Source of the DNA: JAPUDQ01 sp049644865
Lineage (GTDB): Bacteria; Patescibacteriota; Saccharimonadia; Saccharimonadales; Saccharimonadaceae
Reading direction: 5' to 3'
DNA length: 54,203 bases
Assembly: GCA_049644865.1 (NCBI GenBank)
Contig: JBARSV010000038.1
Location: 1-54,203 of the forward strand
Part shown: positions 15,163 through 22,221 of the stretch, piece after piece
Layout: each line of letters starts with the position of its first letter
How positions within the stretch are numbered: the stretch's first letter is position 1
Notes under the pieces: model-generated
What the model was told of the DNA's origin: nothing
Seen by the model: only the letters and a program-made list of their open reading frames with translations
The model's database searches: none
Position numbers and translations under genes: made by a program

Positions 15163-15171
15163 TGTTATAAT
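15163..15171 (+). promoter_or_regulatory. frr promoter (extended -10)
   Basis: TGT-TATAAT at 15163-15171; the leader to the ATG at 15205 is about 27 nt and purine-rich but without a strong Shine-Dalgarno. Confidence 0.55.
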
Positions 15172-15204
15172 AATCCTTACGAGAAAGAAAGTGAGAATTA
15201 TTTT

Positions 15205-15756
15205 ATGTTCGATACCAGATCATATGAAACCAAGATGACCCAGGCGCTGGAGCATTTTCAGAATGAGCTCGCCAAGGTGCGGACCGGTCGGGCGCACCCC
15301 GATATGCTCAGCTCGGTCATGGTGGACGCCTACGGCAGCAAGATGCCGCTCAACCAAGTCGCCAACGTCACGACACCGGAGCCGCAACTCTTGCAGATCA
15401 GCCCGTTTGACCCGAGCAATATCAAATCGATTAGTGATGCGATTCGCACCGGCGACCTCGGTTTCAACCCGAGTGATGATGGTCGCTTGATCCGCGTGCC
15501 GATACCACCGCTCACAGAGGAACGCCGTCGGGAGATGGTCAAGAGTCTCGGTGAAAAAGTCGAAGATTGCCGTATCGCTATGCGCACCATTCGCCAAGAT
15601 GCACTCAAAGATGCCAAGCGCATGAAAGACGACAAACAACTCAGCGAAGACGACGTCAAGCGAATCGAAAAAGGTCTCGACGACGACATGCGAGATTTCC
15701 AAGTGAAGATCGATGAAGCGTTCAAAGCAAAAGAAAAAGAAGTGATGACGCTTTAA
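15205..15756 (+). CDS. frr: Ribosome recycling factor
   Basis: The 183-aa protein has standard RRF length. Recognisable segments are ELAKVRTGRAHPDML (about 20-34), the domain II loop LLQISPFDPSNIKSI (about 63-77), and the C-terminal helices with RRREMVKSLGEKVEDCR. With EF-G it splits post-termination ribosomes. It starts after its own promoter and is followed, with only a heptamer array between, by uppS. Confidence 0.97.
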   Translation: MFDTRSYETKMTQALEHFQNELAKVRTGRAHPDMLSSVMVDAYGSKMPLNQVANVTTPEPQLLQISPFDPSNIKSISDAIRTGDLGFNPSDDGRLIRVPIPPLTEERRREMVKSLGEKVEDCRIAMRTIRQDALKDAKRMKDDKQLSEDDVKRIEKGLDDDMRDFQVKIDEAFKAKEKEVMTL

Positions 15757-15757
15757 G

Positions 15758-15792
15758 TAGATTATAGATTTTGGATTATAGATTTTGGAACA
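15758..15792. repeat. Half heptamer array carrying the uppS start codon
   Basis: Five units of period 7: TAGATTA (15758), TAGATTT (15765), TGGATTA (15772), TAGATTT (15779), TGGAACA (15786). These are the same words as the left arm between rpsB and tsf. The TTG taken as the uppS start (15785-15787) spans the junction of units four and five. Confidence 0.75.
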
Positions 15793-16492
15793 ATCACAAC
15801 AAAAAACAGGTAACGTCCCTTCTCACATAGGTTTTATTCTTGATGGAAATCGGCGCTGGGCGAAGAAGCACGGAGTGCCGACCTACGAGGGGCATTTGGC
15901 GGGGTACAATGCGCTTAAAGACGTCATCGAAGCGACGGCTGATGCTGGGGTACAATACATTTCATTTTATACGTGGTCGACAGAGAATTGGAACCGGGCT
16001 GAGGAAGAGATCCGAGGCGTTTTTAAGCTCATTCGACGACTCTTCAAGACGGATATAAAGCAACTTCAAAAAGAAGGATTTCACCTGGTCGTGCTTGGCA
16101 GCCGTGACAAATTGCCGCCAGATATTGTGGCAATGATCGAGGAAGCCGAATCAGTGTCGGCCGATGGAAAACGGGCAACGCTTGCCATGTGCTTCAACTA
16201 CGGCGGTCAAGACGAAATAGTCCGCGCCGCCACCCGCCTCATTTGCTCAAGGACGGACCTTGAGCAAATAGGGGTGAAGGAGTTCGAGAAGTATTTGGAT
16301 CATCCGGAGATTCCGCCATGCGATCTTATTGTGCGGACGAGCGGCGAACAGCGGCTCAGTAATTTTATGCTGTGGCGCAGTGCCTACAGCGAATTTATCT
16401 TTCTCGACAAATTTTGGCCTGACATGCGCGCAGAGGATGTAACTGCTATACTAGAAGAATATAACCGCCGCGAGCGTCGGCATGGGGGGTAA
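15785..16492 (+). CDS. uppS: Isoprenyl (undecaprenyl) diphosphate synthase
   Basis: The protein has 235 aa. Cis-prenyltransferases build the C55 lipid carrier for wall synthesis. Hallmarks: FILDGNRRWAK (17-27, catalytic Asp20), FYTWSTENWNR (about 58-68), and the C-terminal RTSGEQRLSNFMLWRSAYSE. The only start that keeps the conserved N-terminus is TTG at 15785, inside a heptamer array with no ribosome site, which is unusual. A perfect 12-bp inverted repeat (16241-16269) lies in the coding sequence. cdsA and dxr, often next in the cluster, are missing. Confidence 0.93.
   Translation: MEQSQQKTGNVPSHIGFILDGNRRWAKKHGVPTYEGHLAGYNALKDVIEATADAGVQYISFYTWSTENWNRAEEEIRGVFKLIRRLFKTDIKQLQKEGFHLVVLGSRDKLPPDIVAMIEEAESVSADGKRATLAMCFNYGGQDEIVRAATRLICSRTDLEQIGVKEFEKYLDHPEIPPCDLIVRTSGEQRLSNFMLWRSAYSEFIFLDKFWPDMRAEDVTAILEEYNRRERRHGG
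16241..16269. repeat. Inverted repeat inside uppS
   Basis: ATTTGCTCAAGG (16241-16252) and CCTTGAGCAAAT (16258-16269) form a perfect 12-bp stem with a 5-nt loop, in frame within uppS (around residues 153-162). The flanks can extend the stem by four pairs with a bulge. The encoded stretch falls in a variable helix. Confidence 0.8.
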
Positions 16493-16494
16493 TT

Positions 16495-17721
16495 GTGATT
16501 AGTTTGATGTTTGTACTGTCTGTCATAGCGGGGTTGATGATCTTAGTGTTCCTTGTGGTCGTGCATGAACTCGGTCATGCTATCGTGGCGCGACGCAATG
16601 GTGTCACCATCGAAGAATTCGGTATCGGTTTCCCGCCAGCGGCCAAGAAATGGACAGTCAAACAGAGTTTTCTCGGCAAAAACGTCGTCTATAGCCTCAA
16701 CTGGTTGCCAATTGGGGGATTTGTCAGTATGAAAGGCGAAAATTCTGCCGATACACGTCCAGGTAGTTTTGGTGCGGCCAGTTTTTGGAGTCAGACCAAG
16801 ATTATATTTGCTGGTGTGGCGATGAATTGGCTGAGTGCGATCGTACTTTTCACAATACTGATGTGGATTGGTATGCCACGGGTGATTCCCAACCAGTTTA
16901 CGGTCGCGAATGATGTCGTAGTGGCTAGTGCGCCAGTTGTGATAAAGGACATTGAGGCAGAGCTTCCCGCTGCCAAGGCAGGTTTGCAAAAAGGCGATAC
17001 TATCACCGGAGTTTCTTACTCTCAGCCATGTACCGCCGAGACGCCAAAACCATGTGACGAACAGCAATTTGCGCAAGAAATTGATGAAATAGTCGCCATT
17101 GCAAAAAAGCATCCGGGTGCACAACTAATCGTCGATTATATGCGCGACGGGCAAAAAAACTACGCCATCGTACAGAATCGTACTGCCGAGCAGGCGCGAG
17201 ACGGCAAGGGCTACATGGGCGTACTGTTCTCTCAAGACAAGCCGACAACATACCGCGCAACGTGGTCGGCACCGATTGTCGGAGTGGGACTCACTGCGCA
17301 ACTGAGCTGGGAGACACTGAAAGGCCTGGGTGATTTACTGACAAAATTTGGTTCTGGTTTGGTCGGGCTATTCAACCTCGACGACGCTGAGCGCGCGAAG
17401 GCATCTGCCCAGATCGGCCAGACCGGCAACAGTGTGGCGGGACCAGTCGGTATACTTTTCAATCTTCTACCAAATGCTGTCAGCGCAGGTATCATGCCGA
17501 TACTACTCATCTCGGCCGTTTTGTCGCTCACGCTTGCCGTCATGAACGTATTGCCTATACCAGCTCTCGATGGTGGACGGTGGTACTTGATGGCTATCTT
17601 TAAGGCAATCAAAAAACCGCTGACAAAAGAGACTGAAGAAAAGATCGTTGGCGCTGGTATGGCGTTTATTCTCGGTCTTGTTGCATTAATCACGATTGCC
17701 GATGTCGCGAAACTCCTCTAA
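16495..17721 (+). CDS. rseP: Site-2 intramembrane metalloprotease RseP
   Basis: The 408-aa polytopic protein has the zinc motif HELGH in the first helix (24-28), a PDZ domain in the middle (about 150-250) and the third ligand motif LDGGR (358-362) near the C-terminus. Site-2 proteases cut membrane-embedded anti-sigma factors or leftover signal peptides. It starts at GTG 16495, 2 nt after the uppS stop, with a G-rich ribosome site. The order uppS-rseP-proS is conserved in bacteria with cdsA and dxr lost between. Confidence 0.94.
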   Translation: MISLMFVLSVIAGLMILVFLVVVHELGHAIVARRNGVTIEEFGIGFPPAAKKWTVKQSFLGKNVVYSLNWLPIGGFVSMKGENSADTRPGSFGAASFWSQTKIIFAGVAMNWLSAIVLFTILMWIGMPRVIPNQFTVANDVVVASAPVVIKDIEAELPAAKAGLQKGDTITGVSYSQPCTAETPKPCDEQQFAQEIDEIVAIAKKHPGAQLIVDYMRDGQKNYAIVQNRTAEQARDGKGYMGVLFSQDKPTTYRATWSAPIVGVGLTAQLSWETLKGLGDLLTKFGSGLVGLFNLDDAERAKASAQIGQTGNSVAGPVGILFNLLPNAVSAGIMPILLISAVLSLTLAVMNVLPIPALDGGRWYLMAIFKAIKKPLTKETEEKIVGAGMAFILGLVALITIADVAKLL

Positions 17722-18487
17722 GCCTCGTTTGCGCGATCGTCTGCGACGAGTTGCGGCAGCAGTTGCATTGCCACTATGGACGGTTGGATCGGTGTTTTTC
17801 ATCGGGCAATCGATTGTAGTAGTCGTCATGCTTGGCTCACTTGTGCAGATACAATTCGATGATACGCAGACTGAAGGCGGTGTGTTTTTGGCGCTCGTCA
17901 GTGTCTTAACGTATTGTATCGGTCTGGCGATTTTGCTCATAGAACCATATGCAATTCGCAATATGACACGTCGACAGATGCGTGAATTACTTGGTCTGGT
18001 GCGCCGGCCGATGATCGATGATGCCGTGAAAGCGGTGCTTGGATGGGCGGGGTATTTCATGGCAATAGCACTCGTGGCAAATGTCGTTATGTGGTTGCTG
18101 CCTCAATTTAACAGTGATCAGATACAAGAAATCGGTTTCAATACGGGGGGTGATGTCACGGAAAAAATCTCCGCATTTGTTGTCGTGGTTATTGCAGCTC
18201 CCATCGTCGAAGAAATCGTCTTTCGCGGCTATTTGCAAGGCAGTCTCAGACGATTTATGCCATGGTGGCTTGGCGGGGTGATTACGAGTGTCGCGTTTGG
18301 CGTCGTGCATGGTCAGTGGAATGTCGGCATCGATGTCTTTATACTGAGTATGGTAGCCTGTTATTTGCGTGAGCGAACAGGAGCGATCTGGGCAGGTATC
18401 GGCCTCCATATGATCAAAAACTCAATTGCGTATTACATACTTTTTTGGGCGCCACCGTGGCTAGTGAGTTTGCTTGGCGGGCCATAA
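17702..18487 (+). CDS. CPBP family intramembrane metalloprotease
   Basis: The protein has about 261 aa from the ATG at 17702 and about six to seven TM helices. The CPBP (Abi/CAAX) motifs are PIVEEIVFRGYLQG (EExxxR) and FGVVHGQWN (FxxxH), plus a later HMIKNS. Members process prenylated proteins or act in bacteriocin immunity. It overlaps the end of rseP by 20 nt, so it is coupled to it: two unrelated membrane proteases in a row. The substrate is unknown. Confidence 0.88.
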   Translation: MSRNSSKPRLRDRLRRVAAAVALPLWTVGSVFFIGQSIVVVVMLGSLVQIQFDDTQTEGGVFLALVSVLTYCIGLAILLIEPYAIRNMTRRQMRELLGLVRRPMIDDAVKAVLGWAGYFMAIALVANVVMWLLPQFNSDQIQEIGFNTGGDVTEKISAFVVVVIAAPIVEEIVFRGYLQGSLRRFMPWWLGGVITSVAFGVVHGQWNVGIDVFILSMVACYLRERTGAIWAGIGLHMIKNSIAYYILFWAPPWLVSLLGGP

Positions 18488-18506
18488 CAGGGTAGGATAG
18501 ATCTAT

Positions 18507-19739
18507 ATGAAAATGTCACAATTATTTACGCGAACGCTCCGCGATGCGCCCGCCGATGAGGTGGCGAAGAACGCGCAGTTATTGATCCGCGCTGGGTTCG
18601 TCTACAAAGAAATGGCCGGAGCCTATGCGTATCTACCGCTTGGTATGCGCGTCATTGAGAAGATTAAGCAAATTGTGCGCGAAGAGATGAATGCGATTGA
18701 TAGTAACGAGTTGCTCATGACTGGCCTGCAACGCAAGGAAGTCTGGGAGCGAACTGGCCGATGGGACGAGAAAACTGTTGACGTCTGGTTCAAGTCACAT
18801 CTACAAGATGGTACAGAAGTTGGTTTCGGCTGGAGCCACGAAGAACCGATTGTTGAGATGATGCAACAATATATCAAGAGCTACAAAGACCTGCCTGTCA
18901 GCTTATACCAATTTCAGACGAAGATGCGTAACGAGCTGCGCGCCAAAAGTGGTATCATGCGCGGGCGCGAATTTGTCATGAAAGACATGTATAGTTTTCA
19001 TGCGACAAAGGAAGATCTTGAGAGCTATTATAGTCGAGCGATCGATGCCTATATGGCGGTATTTAAGCGTCTCGGCGTCGGCGACGATACCTACGTGACG
19101 TTTGCAAGTGGTGGGGCATTTACTAAGTTTAGTCATGAATTCCAGACCGTTTGCGATGCTGGTGAGGATACTATCTATCTGCACCGAGCTAAAAATATTG
19201 CCGTCAACGAAGAAGTTATCGACGACGCGGTCAAAGAGCTCGGCATCAACCGCGACGAGCTCGAGCCAGTGAAGACGGCTGAGAGCGGCAATATCTTTAA
19301 CTTCGGGACGCAAAAAACTGATGAGATGGGACTGTATTATACTGATCATGAGGGCAAGAGACAGTCAATGTACCTCGGTTCGTACGGTATCGGTATCACG
19401 CGCGCCATGGGCGTGATTGTCGAGAAATTTGCCGATGATCGCGGTCTCGTCTGGCCAGAAGCAGTCGCGCCATTTCGCGTGCACCTGGTGGCGATCGGTG
19501 ATGTGGCGACTGAGGCGCAGACGCTGTACGATGAGCTCAATGCCAAGGGTGTAGAGGTGTTATGGGACGATCGTGATGAACGAGCAGGTGCCAAGTTTGC
19601 CGATGCTGATCTCATCGGCATACCGCATCGTGTGGTAGTGAGTGAAAAACACATCAAGACACAGAAGTACGAGTACAAAAAACGCACTGAAATCGACGCG
19701 CAGATATTGACCCACGACCAGCTGTTTGCTATGCTATGA
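18507..19739 (+). CDS. proS: Prolyl-tRNA synthetase, short form without editing insert
   Basis: The 410-aa class II enzyme shows motif 1 near LPLGMRVIEKI, motif 2 around RNELRAKSGIMRGREFVMKD and motif 3 GSYGIGITRAMG. A C-terminal anticodon-binding domain (about 318-410) follows. Common bacterial ProRS has about 570 aa with an editing domain of about 180 residues between motifs 2 and 3; here only about 50 residues join them, so cis-editing of Ala-tRNA(Pro) is absent. It ends in TGA, which supports the standard code. Confidence 0.95.
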   Translation: MKMSQLFTRTLRDAPADEVAKNAQLLIRAGFVYKEMAGAYAYLPLGMRVIEKIKQIVREEMNAIDSNELLMTGLQRKEVWERTGRWDEKTVDVWFKSHLQDGTEVGFGWSHEEPIVEMMQQYIKSYKDLPVSLYQFQTKMRNELRAKSGIMRGREFVMKDMYSFHATKEDLESYYSRAIDAYMAVFKRLGVGDDTYVTFASGGAFTKFSHEFQTVCDAGEDTIYLHRAKNIAVNEEVIDDAVKELGINRDELEPVKTAESGNIFNFGTQKTDEMGLYYTDHEGKRQSMYLGSYGIGITRAMGVIVEKFADDRGLVWPEAVAPFRVHLVAIGDVATEAQTLYDELNAKGVEVLWDDRDERAGAKFADADLIGIPHRVVVSEKHIKTQKYEYKKRTEIDAQILTHDQLFAML

Positions 19740-19783
19740 CCACTGTTTGAGTGAGGGTCAATCCAGTCAATCAGTTATTGTAT

Positions 19784-19811
19784 GCGGCACGCTACTATGG
19801 CGCGCCGTTTG
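19784..19811 (+). terminator. Probable terminator after proS
   Basis: CGGCACGC (19785-19792) pairs with GCGCGCCG (19800-19807) with one mismatch and a 7-nt loop, followed by TTT. It lies between proS and greA. Confidence 0.5.
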
Positions 19812-19837
19812 TAAGGTAAATTAAGAAGAGAATAATC

Positions 19838-20290
19838 ATGAAAAAGACATATCATATCACTGTGGAAGGTAAGGCTGAGCTCGAAACTGAGCTCGAAGAA
19901 CTCAAAGGCCGACGGAGCGCGATTGCCGAGAAGATCGCCAATGCCCGCGATTACGGTGACCTCAGTGAAAATGCCGAGTACGATAGTGCCCGCGAAGAGC
20001 AGGGGCTGGTCGAGAGCCGCGTCAGCGAGATCGAAGACATCTTGCAAAACGCTGAGATCATCAAGGCGACCAAGAGTAGTACCATCCGTGTCGGTAGCAC
20101 TGTCGTACTCAAAAACGGCTCAGAAGTGACCTATCGTATCGTCGGACCGGTCGAGGCTGACCCGCTCGAGGGCAAGATCAGTAACGAATCACCCATCGGT
20201 AGCGCCCTCATGGGCAAAAAAGTCGGTGACGAAGTCACGATCAAAACGCCAAAAGGCGAGACCACGTATCACGTCAAAGAAGTTAGATAA
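19838..20290 (+). CDS. greA: Transcription elongation factor GreA
   Basis: The 150-aa protein has an N-terminal coiled coil (1-75) with the catalytic loop ARDYGDLSENAEYDSA (about 36-51), including the acidic D and E residues that activate RNA cleavage by backtracked polymerase. The C-terminal FKBP-like domain (80-150) includes NGSEVTYRIVGPVEAD. Length is typical (about 158). The gene is convergent with the PLP-fold gene, with only 2 bp between the stops. Confidence 0.96.
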   Translation: MKKTYHITVEGKAELETELEELKGRRSAIAEKIANARDYGDLSENAEYDSAREEQGLVESRVSEIEDILQNAEIIKATKSSTIRVGSTVVLKNGSEVTYRIVGPVEADPLEGKISNESPIGSALMGKKVGDEVTIKTPKGETTYHVKEVR

Positions 20291-20292
20291 TT

Positions 20293-21264
20293 TTAGTATC
20301 GTTCCATTGAATCATACCCGATCGTCAGTACAGGTCCATCGCCATGGCTCGAAATACGTTCGGCAACAACTAAGCTCATCAAGCTGCTACGCCCAAGCTG
20401 ATATGGGGGAGATAGTCCCTGATTCACTCGTTGGTGCATAGCATCACGTTCGTGATTATTCACTGGGATGACACGGTTCATCATTCGGATCCCGCGTAAT
20501 TGTTGACCGAGTCCCAGGGATGTGGTTTGCGGCAGTGCCATTCCGAAATTTTGAGGTATAGTTGCATCTAGTGGTGATTGTACGCCTACTAATTCAATGT
20601 GATGCTGGTGCGACCGAAGTGATGAGCCCACTCCGACTAGAGTTGTTCCATTGCCGATAGCGAGCACTGCTTTGCTTGGTGGGGTTGACATTTGGTTGAG
20701 TGCCTCTTCGCCAATCGCTCGGAACGAGCGAACGGTTAACAAATTCTCCGAATGGTTCAGAAAACATACTCTTTCCCCCGTGATTGAGTGCTCAAAAATT
20801 ATTGATTTGATCAGATTGTTGCTATGTGTAATACGGCGCCATGCAGGGTCTTTACTAAAAGCTATAATATCATCTATCTGCATGGCTGCGGCGCGTGGCA
20901 TATAACCCTTACCGCATCTGACAATCTCGGCGCCCCATCCGTGGGCAGGCTCAACCCTGACGGTAGGTATCTCGTCCGGTACGATGGCGTGCACTTTGTA
21001 GCCCAACATCTGCCCAACATAGGCAAGCGAATTGACGGCACTCCCAGATGAAATATCACGGACTTCATCGCCGGGACGAATGAGACTACGTTGCTCCATC
21101 CAACGGATCAAATCCAGATAAGCCCGGTCATAGTGCGACCCGCCAGGGTTCTCAAGCTCCATTTTTGTAAATACCCCGGGCAATATTTCGCGCAGGGAAG
21201 TATTGCCGACAGACCCGCTGAGTTTATCATAAAGCTCGTCTCGTGGTGTATCAACTTCTATCAT
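20293..21264 (-). CDS. Fold-type II PLP-like protein lacking the catalytic lysine
   Basis: The 323-aa protein resembles cysteine synthase / threonine synthase-type enzymes: VGNTSLREI at 19-27, ENPGGSHYDRAY at 38-49, and IGNGTTLVGVG in place of the phosphate loop. In active homologues the third block reads NPxxSxKDR, and its Lys forms the Schiff base with PLP. Here the codon is TAT, Tyr45. The SGNTG loop is also changed to SGSAV (73-77). This suggests a pseudoenzyme, a ligand-binding protein or a new chemistry. Start taken at ATG 21264. It is divergent from a TrmB-like regulator. Confidence 0.75.
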   Translation of the reverse strand: MIEVDTPRDELYDKLSGSVGNTSLREILPGVFTKMELENPGGSHYDRAYLDLIRWMEQRSLIRPGDEVRDISSGSAVNSLAYVGQMLGYKVHAIVPDEIPTVRVEPAHGWGAEIVRCGKGYMPRAAAMQIDDIIAFSKDPAWRRITHSNNLIKSIIFEHSITGERVCFLNHSENLLTVRSFRAIGEEALNQMSTPPSKAVLAIGNGTTLVGVGSSLRSHQHHIELVGVQSPLDATIPQNFGMALPQTTSLGLGQQLRGIRMMNRVIPVNNHERDAMHQRVNQGLSPPYQLGRSSLMSLVVAERISSHGDGPVLTIGYDSMERY

Positions 21265-21317
21265 ATACCATAAGGATAATATACTTGCAAATAACAATAA
21301 ACAGTGATATAAAAAAA

Positions 21318-21337
21318 TTTAACAAATATTTGTTAAA
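21318..21337. promoter_or_regulatory. 20-bp palindromic operator candidate
   Basis: A perfect 20-bp palindrome centred on CAAATATTTG, with TTTAA / TTAAA outer ends. It covers the -35 of the regulator promoter (21330-21335) and lies in the 111-bp gap between the divergent PLP-like and TrmB-like genes. Autoregulation is inferred. Confidence 0.65.
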
Positions 21338-21358
21338 AGGAATTGTCTATCGTATGAT
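21330..21358 (+). promoter_or_regulatory. Promoter of the TrmB-like regulator
   Basis: TTGTTA (21330-21335), 17-bp spacer, TATGAT (21353-21358). The ATG at 21376 follows a GGAG ribosome site (21368-21371). Confidence 0.65.
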
Positions 21359-21375
21359 GAGTGAAACGGAGCATA

Positions 21376-22203
21376 ATGAAACGAACGAAAAATTATAGAT
21401 TAACACAGGGGTCGCGCGAGATATGCTACCTTTGCGGCCAGTCCAAGCCTTTCACTAGAAACCAATTAGATTATTTTTCAGAATTAGGCCTCAGCGATGA
21501 TGCGGTTAAGCTATATAATGTTATTCGTGCTCACGGTGAGATCACCGCATTGATTGCTGGGGACTGTTTGCATAAATTGCCAAACGCACTGTACAGATTG
21601 TTTTACGAGATGGAACAATTAGGGTTGGTCAGCCGCATCGCCGACCGGCCTGTGCGGTTTCGGTATACTGATCCAGTAGTCGGGTATTCGAGTGCGTATA
21701 CTGTCAAAACTCATCGTATTTCTAAGCTATTAGCGGATACGGGCGAAGGAATAATCGCACACGATCAACCGGAAATTCTGATCGGCAAAACTGCCATGTA
21801 CGAACGATATGTACCCATGGCAGATGCGGCCTGTGAGCAGATCAGACTCTACACGATTGGTATCGCCTATTCTGATGAATTTGTACAGGTGCAAGGTATG
21901 GCTATAGAACGCGGCGCGCAGATACGGCACATCATCCAGGAACGCCGCCCCAGCAACTATCACATCCTCAACACGTGGCGAAAGATGGGCGTAAATATTC
22001 GGTTTTTGCCTAGTCCCCGAGGATTCCATTTAATGATTTTTGATGATAGTGCAGCGATGGTGACGTTCAGTTCGCCTGACGATACGGAAAACAGGGTCAC
22101 GATCGTGATTCGGCACCCCGGGTTGATCACTCCGCTAATTGCGCTTTTTGAATCGCTATGGCAGGAGTCAGGGCAGATCAAGTGGCTCGACGGTGGCAAG
22201 TAG
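21376..22203 (+). CDS. TrmB-like transcriptional regulator
   Basis: The 275-aa protein has an N-terminal CYLC motif (17-20), a winged helix (about 35-100; LGLSDDAVKLYNVIRAHGE then LYRLFYEMEQLGLVSR) and a C-terminal PLD-like effector domain (about 130-275; IRLYTIGIAYSDEF and FHLMIFDDSAAMVTFS). This matches TrmB-type sugar-sensing regulators, frequent in archaea and some Patescibacteria. A GTG at 21361 is possible, but the ATG has the ribosome site. The palindrome over its promoter and the divergent PLP-like gene suggest it controls both. The ligand is unknown. Confidence 0.72.
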   Translation: MKRTKNYRLTQGSREICYLCGQSKPFTRNQLDYFSELGLSDDAVKLYNVIRAHGEITALIAGDCLHKLPNALYRLFYEMEQLGLVSRIADRPVRFRYTDPVVGYSSAYTVKTHRISKLLADTGEGIIAHDQPEILIGKTAMYERYVPMADAACEQIRLYTIGIAYSDEFVQVQGMAIERGAQIRHIIQERRPSNYHILNTWRKMGVNIRFLPSPRGFHLMIFDDSAAMVTFSSPDDTENRVTIVIRHPGLITPLIALFESLWQESGQIKWLDGGK

Positions 22204-22205
22204 GC

Positions 22206-22211
22206 TATACT
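22206..22211 (+). promoter_or_regulatory. lysS -10 box, leaderless
   Basis: TATACT at 22206-22211; the ATG follows 10 nt later at 22222 and there is no Shine-Dalgarno. Confidence 0.5.
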
Positions 22212-22221
22212 ATTACTAATT

